Source of the DNA: Rebecca billardiae RCC1528
Taxonomy: Eukaryota; Haptophyta
Direction of reading: 5' to 3'
DNA length: 64,000 nt
Assembly: GCA_965240325.2 (NCBI GenBank)
Contig: OZ251225.1
Location: 3,038,001-3,102,000, forward strand
How positions within the stretch are numbered: the first letter of the stretch is position 1; each line of letters begins with the position of its first letter. Positions 51,566-60,585 of this stretch are shown here, piece after piece. Made by a program: the position numbers and the translations under genes. The notes beneath the pieces were generated by a model. It was not told where the DNA came from. It saw only the letters and a program-made list of their open reading frames with translations, and made no database searches.

Positions 51566-54500
51566 ATGGCGGCCGCGCTCCTGGCGCGGCGGCGATCCAA
51601 GGAGCGCCAAGAGCTCCAGCTGCAGAAGGAGCAGGAGGAGCGCCGCCTGCACGATGAGCAGGACATGCTCTACGCGGCCACCCGCATGGCCGCCGTGTGG
51701 CGCGGGAAGCTCGTGCGCAAGCACAAGGTGGAGCGCCGCGTGCCGGTGAGCGCGTTGATCACGTCCATCCACGTCGCGCGCGTCAGGCGCCAAGGCTTGG
51801 TGCAGTTCGTCGTGTACCTCGCGTACGTTGCCGTGCTCGCGGTGTTCACCTACACGAGCTTCGACCAAGGCACGGCGCTCGCCGTGGAGAAGCAGCTGCG
51901 CGCCGCGTTCGACTCCGACTCGCTCGGCACGAAGCGCTCGGACGTGGTCGACCTCGACTCCGCGTGGGGCTACATCGAGTCGGTGGCGACGACGCTGTAC
52001 GACGAGGGGCAGCACGTGCGCAATGCCGCGAGCTGGAGCGCGTTCCTCACCTCGGCGTGCCCCTTCACCGCCGACACACCCAGCTCGCCGTGCCAGAACA
52101 GGGCGTGCTCGACCACGCTGCGCGGCGGCACGCCCAGCGCCGCCGAGGCGGCGGCGTGCAACGCGCTGATCGGCTCGCACTGCGCGGCGCACGCGGACGA
52201 GTGGTACTGCGGCGTGCTGGCGGCACAGTCGCCCCCGGCCGGCGCCGGCGCCACGTTTCCGTGCGCGTACGCCGACGCCGGCCCGACCAACCCGTGCACC
52301 AACGCGGCGTGCGCGCCGTGGGCGGCCGACGGCAGCGCGCCGCCCGTTGACGGCGCCAACTCGACGGAGGACGGCTCGGCAGCTGCGCGCACGCCGGCGT
52401 CCGTCGCGTGCGCCGCGATCATCCGCGCGCACTGCGCGGCCTTTCCGGCCGAGCCCGCGTGCAACGCGAGCGCGCCCGCCGCGTCGAGGCGTCTGCTCGA
52501 GCGCCCAATCGAGGCGGCGCGGGGCAGGCAGGCCGGGCGCGCGGCCGCCGGCCGGAGGCTGAGCGGCGACGCTGACGACGACGACAAGCCCGACGACCAG
52601 GATCGCGTGGCGATGGTCGACGCGTCGAACAAGGCCATCGGCCCGCTGCTCGTGTGGCACGCGCGCTACCGCGTGGGCACCTGCGAGCGCTTCAGCACGT
52701 TCCTGCGCACGTGCGTGCGGGCGGGTGCGTACTCGCGCGCCGGCTTCACGGGCGCACTCACCGGCCGGAGGTACACACCCGGCCGCGTCGAGGACGCGGA
52801 CCTGGGCGTCGACATGAGCGCGCGGCCGGACGAGACGCTCCCGGACGGCACGCCCAGCGTGTACACCACCTTCGAGCCCCTCGTCGACGACATCTCGCCC
52901 GACGACCTGTACATGATGCCCGTGGACGTGGGTAATTACGGGGTGCCGTTGAGCACGGTGCTGACGCTCGCGCGGCGGCACAGGGCGGACGGGTGGCTGG
53001 ACGAGTCGCTCTCGGTGCTGCTGCTCACGCTGAACGTGTACAACGCGAACGTGCAGCGCTACGCCAGCGTGCGCGCGCGCTTCGACTTCACCCGCGGCGG
53101 GCTCGTCGAGCGCTCGCTCCGCATCGCCACCACGCCGACCGCCTTTTGGCTGCGCGCGCGCCCACTCGCGTGGGCGGTGCTGGTGCTTCTCTGGCTGGAC
53201 TCTGCGCTGCTGCTGGCGCGCGTGCTCCGCGCGCTCGTGGCGTGCTCGCACTCGCTCAACGAGCGCCTCGAGGCGTACCTCGAGAAGCTGCGCAAGCGGA
53301 TGGACCGGGGCGCGCGCGTGCTGCGCCGCCAGGCCACCTCCTCATCCTCGCTCGGCTCCGTGCAGAGCGGCGCGCTCCGGCGCTGGGGCGGCGCGGCCGA
53401 GCAGAGCGAGGCGGCGAAGGCGCTGCGCGCGGCGGAGCAGGCGGCGCAGCGGCCGTGGTGGCTCGTGGTCGAGGTGCTCGCGATCCTGGCCTTCTGGTAC
53501 TACGTCCTCCTCGCCTTCTCCGTCGAGGAGCTCACGGCCGAGACCAACACGCTCTTCGAGTTCATCGCGCGCCGCGGCACGTCGGACACGTCGGCCGCGG
53601 TGCTGAGCAAGATGGTGACGCTCACCTACCTGGTGATGGACACGGCGCGGAACGCCTACTACATGAGCTACTCCGCGAGCATCGCGATGCTGTGCCTGCT
53701 GCAGCGCATGTTCAAGGTGCGCCTGCGCGCGCGCGCGCGCGCAGCCCGCGGCCGCGCGCGCCCTGAGCAGCGCGCGGCCGCACTGCGCGGCGCTCTCCGC
53801 CTGCCCCGCCGCCTCCGCAGTTCTGCCTCTTCCACCGCCGGCTGTCGACCATCTCGAGCATCGTGTCCAACGCGAGCGCCGACATGTCCTACTTCCTCAT
53901 CCTCTTCGTGATGATCTCCGCGGGCTTCGCCGTCGCCGCGACCATGCTGTTCGGCAGCACAAACGCAAAGTTCACGACGATAGGGGCGTCCGCGTCGACA
54001 CTCTCTCTCATCCTGCTCGGCAGCTTCGAGCACGCCGAGTTCGTCGCCCTCGACCCGCCCGAGATGGGGCACGTCTTCTTCTGGTGCGCGCGCCACCGCG
54101 CCCTCGCCCCCGCGCCGAGCCGCCCGCGCGTCCACGCCCTCACGGAGCGCCCGGCTGGGCCGGCGCTCGCGCGGTGCCATCGTCCGCGCCGGCGCCGCCC
54201 TCGCGCGCGCGCCCCGCTGCCCGCCAGGCTGTACATCGCCATCTGCTACCTGCTGCTGCTCAACGTGCTGCTCGCCATCATCCTCGACGCGTACATCCTC
54301 GCCAAGCAGTCCGCGGTGGACGAGCCGACGCTCGGCGCCGTCGCGCAGGATGTGCTGATCAACTCTGCGCACGACGCGCACGACGGCTGCCGCTTCGTCG
54401 GCAAGCTGGCCGTGCGGCTGTGGGCGCGCCGCGCCCGGCGGGCCGAGGAGGCGGCGGAGGCGGGTGCCAAGGCAGAGCGCGGCGAGGCGGGGGGCGCGGG

Positions 54501-55167
54501 CGAGGGCATCGGCGCGCAGCCGGCTCGGCACGGGCCGGGCGAGGCCGCACCGTTACCCGCCTCTCCCAGCCTCACCGTCGGCGGCGGCGCCGACGCCGCA
54601 GGCGTGCGCCGCCCCTCGCTGCTGCGCCGTCTGCCACGCGTCAGCAGCATGGGCCGCGGCGCGCGGCTGCAAGGCACGCTCACGGCCGAGCGGCGAGCCA
54701 ACCTGATCGCCGCGCTCTCCGAGACGTCGAGCGCGGTGGACGACGCCAAGGTCGCGCGGGTGCTCATGCGCTCCAAGAAGGCGCTGCTCAAGAAGCGCGA
54801 CTCGCACCTCAGCCTGCGCGACCTGACTGAGCTCTTTGGCGCGCTGATGGCGACCAAAGTCATGCGCAAGTACGGGCAGGAGTTCCGCGACGAGACGCCG
54901 GAGCACATCCGGATGCTGCAGCTGGCGTCCTTCGAGGACTCGGTCGCGCACGCGCTGCTGCGGATCGGCCGCGCGATGGATCGCGTCAACGAGCAGACGC
55001 GCCGCACCATCAACGACCAGGAGAAGCTCGCTGCTGTGGTGAGCGAGCTGCACACGCCCGCATCTACGCCGCCGGTGTCGGCGACCCGCCGCGGCAGGGC
55101 AGGTGCTGGTGATGCTGCTGACGAGAGCGGCGTCATCGAACACAGTGCCAACGGGCTCTTTAGATGA
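51566..55167 (+). CDS. PKD2-type (polycystin) cation channel, copy B
   Basis: Three exons, 51566-53716, 53821-54083 and 54228-55167, give 1,117 residues. The start ATG has a good context (CACCATGGC). Architecture and both intron positions and phases equal copy A; intron 1 is 104 bp in both. N-terminal Glu/Arg coiled coil, IQ-like RMAAVWRGKLVRKHK, S1 (VVYLAYVAVLAVFTY), polycystin ectodomain with two Cys modules (NPCTNAACAPWAADGSAPP and relatives) and ADGWLDESLSVLLLTLNVYN. S4-S5 ends CLLQRMFK at the splice; pore region LSLILLGSFE; S6 YLLLLNVLLAIILDAYI. The tail has RRANLIAALSETSSAVDDAK and LRDLTELFGALMATKVMRKY. The copies form an inverted pair 5.6 kb apart and could make hetero-tetramers. Confidence 0.92.
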
Positions 55168-55762
55168 CGACGATCGCGCGAGGGTGGTGTCTGAGGAATA
55201 GCGTAGCCGCGTGGAGCTGTGGCGGCAGTGAGACGGGGAGCCGCCCAGTGAGTCCACGTACTCTAAGTCTGCGACTCCAGCGAAATCGCGGGTCTGCCCG
55301 CGGCCTCCTCGCTCTCCAAATGCCCGCGGGGGGGCGGGCAGATTGCGGCGTGCCCGGCCTCCGTGCATGCACGCGGCGTGCGCGGAGATCATACGGCGAT
55401 CGCCCGACTCCGCCTGCATCGAGAGTGGCGGAGTAACAAGCAGCAGTCACTACCACGTCAAGACTCAGGTTGGACGCGCAGCTCGCCACTGTGTCTGTGA
55501 GTGCTGAGCAGCACGGATCGGGCCGGTTATTTATTGGAAGGCGGCAGACGTTCGCGCGGCCTGAATTCGCTTCTGGCTTCTATGAAGTCGCGCGGATCCA
55601 AGCGACCAAGCCGTCGTCGGACCCCCTTGATTCCTTTGGTCGGATCATGATGGCAAACAGCAGGCATTTACAGGTGATTCGAATAAAGAGCGATGGCGTC
55701 GTCCGGCCGGTGACTCGTTGCCCCCCCCCCCCCCCCCCCCCCCCCCCGCGCCCGCCGGGACC
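55168..55762. other. Intergenic / promoter with a C27 tract
   Basis: 55721-55747 is an uninterrupted run of 27 C, ending 15 bp before the start codon of the next gene. The rest shows no feature. Confidence 0.7.
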
Positions 55763-57256
55763 ATGACAAAGTCATGCCTTCTCCGCGTGCGCGGAGCCAA
55801 GGACGCCGTCCAAGTTCTCCCGACAGCAGTGTGGCCGATGATCGCCGGCGCTTTCTTCATCCTGCTCGACGCCGCCGGTGGCGTCGTCTCGAGCGAGCAG
55901 CAGCTTCCGCTCGGAAGCTCTACGGACACGGTGGACCTTGTCACCGTCCGCACAGGGCCTTCCGCAGTGTGGCAGCTGTGCAACCGCAGCACGGGGCTGG
56001 CGGCCTCGTCAGGCCACCAGTGCACTCCTCACAAGGCGCCGGTGGCTGAGGTCGGCGCGCTCGGTCCCGCTCGCTTTGCATTCGATCCCGTTCGGCAGAT
56101 TGGTGGCGGCCGTTGCGTGCACGTGCCAACCGATGGCGTGGTCGCGCTGCTGGCCAACGGCCGCGAGCACGCGGCTGAGCTGAGTCGCCACCGCCTTGCC
56201 AACTGGCATGAGCTTCTGCTCGCACCATTCAACCTCACGCTCGCCATCTTCCTCGGGCTGGGTCTGGACGGATACGAGCGCGCGCCGAATGGCTCCAAGC
56301 CCACGGCCGCTGAGGTGCACGCCTTCGCCCACTCGCTCGGACTGAGCAGAGTGGCTACTTGTGCTGACTCGGTCGCGAGCACCGGCACGAGACAAAGTGC
56401 GTGCGTGCACTTGCTCTCGCTGGACGAGGGCTACTCGGCCTACTCGCTCTCGACACCCAGCCGGCAGGACCCCTCTCTGGTGCTCATTGGTGGTGTGGCA
56501 CTCCCCCGCCCTGGGTGGGCCACAGGGATGAGCGTCGAGGAGCTGCGCGCGTGGCGGCCAACGTTGTTCACCCGAAAAGAGACCAACTTCGAGTACGTGC
56601 AGAGCACGACGTGGTACACGCTCCCGCTCTTTCGGCTGCGGCTGCTCGACTACTTTGACTACTTCCTCAAGGTGGACACCGACATCTGGATGAGGCGCGA
56701 GCAGAGGGTGCTCGCTCAAGGACAGCATCTGCTCACTGAGCTGCGCACCTCGGGCAAGAAGATGCTGTACACGTCACGCTGGCCTAAACGCGATCCTGCG
56801 GAAGTCGCCCAGGGCTCACTCCTGGCAGCCGAGGAGTTCCTTCGCGCTGAGTCCGAGCAGTGGTGCGGAGGGCGGCTGATCAAGCCAGCCGCGGGCAAGA
56901 AGCGATGGTGGCGGGACGAGCGGCTGATCTTCTACTCCAACTTCATGGCCGGTTGGCTGGGCTATTTCGCGTCTCCGCAGGTGATGCAGTTTGGGCAGGC
57001 GTGGAACGAGGCGCCGAACAAGTGGTCAGCGCGCTGGACGGACCAGCAGTTCTGGTGCAAGGCGCTCGGGCTTGTCGACGCAGTCCCATCCCACAATTGG
57101 GTTGACAGAGCTGATTGGCGGGAACAATTCTTCTGCCATCAGGCTTCCGTCAAAACATGCGATCCGCTGCTTGCGAGCACCATCACTAAGACAAGGCTGC
57201 GTGCGAACAAAAGCCGCCGCATGCAGCGCAGGCGTCGTACGACGTACTACTCGTAG
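55763..57256 (+). CDS. Putative glycosyltransferase with DxD motif
   Basis: One exon, 497 residues, from the ATG just after the C tract (ACCATGACA). A hydrophobic stretch (VWPMIAGAFFILLDAAGG, about 23-40) suggests a signal anchor. The catalytic-looking core is YTLPLFRLRLLDYFDYFLKV followed by DTDIWMRRE; DTD is a typical metal/sugar-nucleotide motif. Downstream LIFYSNFMAGWLGYFASP, ARWTDQQFWCKALGL and several Trp/Cys residues resemble GT15/KRE2-like and related retaining transferases. The N-terminal half (LGLDGYERAPNG, LPRPGWATGMSVEELRAWRP) has no familiar motif. The donor sugar cannot be assigned. A Lys/Arg-rich tail ends the protein. Confidence 0.75.
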   Translation: MTKSCLLRVRGAKDAVQVLPTAVWPMIAGAFFILLDAAGGVVSSEQQLPLGSSTDTVDLVTVRTGPSAVWQLCNRSTGLAASSGHQCTPHKAPVAEVGALGPARFAFDPVRQIGGGRCVHVPTDGVVALLANGREHAAELSRHRLANWHELLLAPFNLTLAIFLGLGLDGYERAPNGSKPTAAEVHAFAHSLGLSRVATCADSVASTGTRQSACVHLLSLDEGYSAYSLSTPSRQDPSLVLIGGVALPRPGWATGMSVEELRAWRPTLFTRKETNFEYVQSTTWYTLPLFRLRLLDYFDYFLKVDTDIWMRREQRVLAQGQHLLTELRTSGKKMLYTSRWPKRDPAEVAQGSLLAAEEFLRAESEQWCGGRLIKPAAGKKRWWRDERLIFYSNFMAGWLGYFASPQVMQFGQAWNEAPNKWSARWTDQQFWCKALGLVDAVPSHNWVDRADWREQFFCHQASVKTCDPLLASTITKTRLRANKSRRMQRRRRTTYYS

Positions 57257-58361
57257 TCGATGAGAGTTAGCTCATACATACACTAAGACTGCTTACACGG
57301 TCACTCTCGTCAGTCACATATCAGCTCGTCTTAGCTATATAGTACGTACGCTATACGCCCCGAGTACGCGCGTCAATCTTAACCGTGCGGCGCGGCGCCG
57401 TGGGGCGCGGCCTGCGGCGACTAGTTACAGAAATGCAGATCAGTGAGCAGTCGGAATATATATGTCATCGCAGAATTTATAATATGGCGGTACGGTCCGC
57501 CATCCGACCATCATGATCATCCAAAGGATCCGGGACGACGACGGATGAAAGGGGTCCATTCGTAAGTTCTCCGACGGCGCCCGTAGGGGCGTATTGGCGT
57601 ACCGCGTCGTGGCGTAGCTCAGTACCGGCCCGTCGTACGGCCGGGTGGAATTCCCATTTTCTGGCGCACTTCCGCACTGGGGAGGCGGAAAAGCGGCATT
57701 TAATACGCGAATAAGGATGAATAAAATAATAAAGGGAATAAAGCGCACGCAGTGCGAAGAAATTTTTTCGGGTACTGTGCACGTTAAATCATAGTAAACT
57801 GTAGTAGTATCAGCGTAGTTATTATGCGACGCACCAAGTGCTGCGAGGCGGCCTGCTTGCGCACGCGGCGTCCCGAGCACCCTCGGGGCTCAGCTGCGGC
57901 TCGGCCTGCGCACGCTCAGCAAGCTCGCGTGCGGCCTGCACCTTGCCCGCCGCCTCGACTCTCGAGCAAGAGGATCGACGTATGAGTGAGCGTGTGCCGC
58001 CGAGCTGCTGTCCGGCAGCTACCCGCGACTGCAGCCGCTGGCCGCGGTGCCTGGCCTCGGCGCGGCCCCACAGGCTCAGCGCTGGGAGCTCATCCTCCTC
58101 CTGCGCTCCTCCTCCAGGCGTTTGAGCCGCCGCCGTCTTGGCCGCCTCGTCCTCGTCGATCAGCTGAACGGCGGGAGTAATCCGACTGTGATGTCTCTGC
58201 TCAGCTGAGTGTGACGTGACAAGCGAGGCGACGAGCGACAGCAGCCCGATGACCAAGCCGACGAGCTCATCGTACGAGCCGTCACGCGTGCGCTCGTGCC
58301 GTGTCTGAGCTGGCTCGCGCTCGTACGCCGACCAGGCTTTGCTCGGACTGAACGCGTGTGC
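57257..58361. other. Intergenic, no gene recognised
   Basis: 57257-57830 is AT-rich with TATATAGTACGTACG-type words. 57840-58361 is GC-rich with overlapping short open frames and no motif. Confidence 0.45.
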
Positions 58362-58800
58362 TCAGGCGTCCTTGCGTGTGCGCTTGGACGGCCGCGGGCC
58401 GTCATCTGGTCCGACCGCGCGCAGCTCGATCTCGGAAGCGTTGAGCTGCTCCGCGGTTGACTCACCCTCTGCCTCAGGCTCGACCACGGCAGCAGGCCCC
58501 GCAGCAGCCGCCAGGTAGCATCGGCAGGAGCCCCTGCGCCACCCGACGCCGTCCGCACATCGGCCAGCTTGCCGCACACGCGCTGGACCACGGCCTCGCC
58601 GCGCTTGACGCGGATGTGGTGCCAGGTCGTCGTGCCAATCGTTTGGCTATCGACAACGGGCACGGGCACCTCGATCACGACAACGCCTGTCGCGTAGGCT
58701 GTGTAGCGATGTCCGTCCACGACTCCGTCGTGGGTGGACGGCGCACGCCATCGCGGCCGTGGGCGCAAGTGTCTCGTGAATTGTTTTTTTAATTCACTAA
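58362..58800 (-). CDS. Fragment of an unrecognised gene, frame change inside
   Basis: The minus strand reads LKKQFTRHLRPRPRWRAPST, DGHRYTAYATGVVVIEVPVP, SQTIGTTTWHHIRVKRGEAV and VCGKLADVRTASGG in one frame. It then continues in another as AVVEPEAEGESTAEQLNASE to a basic tail PRPSKRTRKDA and stop at 58362. The tail resembles a nuclear localisation signal. The frame change could be a short intron near 58480-58560 or a deletion. No ATG in a good place was found for the 5' end. Function unknown. Confidence 0.35.
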
Positions 58801-59277
58801 TTCGCCCAGCCGCTACATCGAACTCGACAACGGTTGCTTTTACACCCGCGGTCTTTTGACTGTGCAAATGGGGCGCCGCCCCATGCTCAAATCCGAAGAG
58901 AACGAAGATGTAAAAGTGTCTGGTCCCTAGATACTGTGCTGTCCGGGTCCCAGTCCGGTCAGATCTGAGCAGCCGGATTTTCCGTCCGGACAGGCCAGAA
59001 AATGGGATTTTCACCCGGCCGCGCCCGACGCGTCACTCATCAGCCGCTGCTGCGCTAGACAGTGCTAACTAACTAGCGCTGGCCCGCCACAGTCGGCTCG
59101 GCATCACGGATCACCCGCGACCCCCGGGATCATCAGCACAGCAGTCGTCATCATCAGCGCGGCTGCTGGCCGACGACTTATTCTACGATTTAACTGTCGG
59201 GCCGGTCCGCATACTGTGAACTGCTCTGCTGCCCCTACAGCCTACGCTGGCAGCGTCATCGCCGGCCAGCCTCCTGC
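58801..59277. other. Intergenic, no gene recognised
   Basis: Includes an AT-rich patch near 58788-58800 and TCATCATCAGC-type repeats near 59130-59160. Probably the 3' flank of the gene at 59278 and the 5' flank of the fragment at 58362. Confidence 0.4.
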
Positions 59278-60387
59278 TCATCCGTCATCGGACTCATCCT
59301 CTGCACGTCTGCGCTTCTGCGCATCCAACGAGGCCCTGTGCACCTTGCTCAGCGCTATCCACAGCTTCCACGTGGTGTACGGCGCCTTGCGGCACAGCGG
59401 CACGAGCACCTGCGAGAAGATGTGCTCTCTCGGCGGCCGCCATTCGTGGGCTGGGATCGGAGCCTGGGCGCTGGCCGCAGCTTCTGCAGCAGGCACGTCC
59501 GACGGCCAACGGACCGCCGCGGCCATGGCCTCAGCGGCGGCCTCCGAGAGATCGAGCTCGGCCGCTTCCGCGCCGCTCGCCGCGCCACCATCGGGCCGTG
59601 CGCGCCAGGCGAAGTGGCCAGGCTTGACGAGCACCTCCTCCACGGCCTCGGCCTCGTCACGCTTGGGCAGCGCGAACGCGGACAGGGCCTCCCTGAAGTC
59701 GGACGCCGTCGCGTCACGAAGGTAGCAGGCGAGGGCCAAGTGCGGCACCTGCACGCACGCGGTGAGCGTGTGCAGGGCGATACAGTGGCCGATCGACGCC
59801 GGCGCGTCCCTGCCCGGCATGGCCATGGCGTTGGCCGCGCGCATCAGCTCGCTGACAAGGACCTTGGCCGTGGCGTCGGGCAGCGTGGCGCCGGCGCCCT
59901 TCAGCACGCCGAGCACCTGGGCGTGTAGGCGCCCCTCGAATATGGACTTGCCCGCCGGGATCGCGAGCGGCACCTTGCGAATCGTGTCGTACATTTCGGA
60001 GGCGGCGTCGGACACCGCGCGCCGAGTGTCGCGTCGCGCTCTCGCTGCGAGAGAGCCGGGGTCGGCAGCGAGGGCCTCGTCGAGACCATCCTCCATGGCA
60101 GCGTCGATGGCAAACTCGATGTTCCAGAAGGCTGACTCCGGGCTTTCGCCGAGGAGATCATTCAGCTCCATGATGGGATTGGTCAGACGAGTTGGCAGGC
60201 CGTCCCCAGCGGGCATCGCGGCCATCTGGATGTCTGAGTACTGCGCGGTGATGGTGTACTTCCAGGAGAGGAGCCGAGTCAGGTGCGTGCCAGTGCAGAC
60301 GCGCACACAGAGGTTGGAGCCATCCGGCGGGGAGACGGGCGCGGCGGAGTCGTACAGCCCCGCGGGCCCCGGCACTAGTCGCTGCAT
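59278..60387 (-). CDS. Unrecognised acidic protein, 369 residues
   Basis: A single open frame from ATG 60385-60387 to TGA at 59278. No signal peptide or membrane segment is obvious. The N-terminal part (SNLCVRVCTGTHLTRLLSWK, TAQYSDIQMAA) is followed by an alpha-helical, Ala/Glu/Asp-rich body (WNIEFAIDAAMEDGLDEALA, DATAKVLVSELMRAANAMAM, ALHTLTACVQVPHLALACYL). The C-terminal segment (EHIFSQVLVPLCRKAPYTTW, LWIALSKVHRASLD) ends QKRRRAEDESDDG, a possible nuclear signal with an acidic end. I recognise no family. It is divergently paired with the lectin-receptor gene across 198 bp. Coding quality is good (long, low in low-complexity), so the gene is probably real. Confidence 0.6.
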   Translation of the reverse strand: MQRLVPGPAGLYDSAAPVSPPDGSNLCVRVCTGTHLTRLLSWKYTITAQYSDIQMAAMPAGDGLPTRLTNPIMELNDLLGESPESAFWNIEFAIDAAMEDGLDEALAADPGSLAARARRDTRRAVSDAASEMYDTIRKVPLAIPAGKSIFEGRLHAQVLGVLKGAGATLPDATAKVLVSELMRAANAMAMPGRDAPASIGHCIALHTLTACVQVPHLALACYLRDATASDFREALSAFALPKRDEAEAVEEVLVKPGHFAWRARPDGGAASGAEAAELDLSEAAAEAMAAAVRWPSDVPAAEAAASAQAPIPAHEWRPPREHIFSQVLVPLCRKAPYTTWKLWIALSKVHRASLDAQKRRRAEDESDDG

Positions 60388-60585
60388 GGAAGGACCCGGC
60401 CGGCGGGGCCGCGCTGTGTCTCGGCTCGGCGGTCACTCGGTTGCTCAGCGACCTCCGATCCGCCAAACGCGACTGCACGCTCACCTCTTTGAGTAGCCTT
60501 CCCGCGCTGGGCGGGACCCTTTTTTTCAAGCGGTTTTATTTGGTCAATGATGGTGAGGTCCATTTAAGAGAGAAGGCTGGCTCCA
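60388..60585. promoter_or_regulatory. 198-bp divergent promoter
   Basis: Lies between two start codons pointing apart (60387 minus, 60586 plus). It contains a T-rich stretch (CCCTTTTTTTCAAGCGG near 60518). No other motif could be assigned. Confidence 0.5.
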
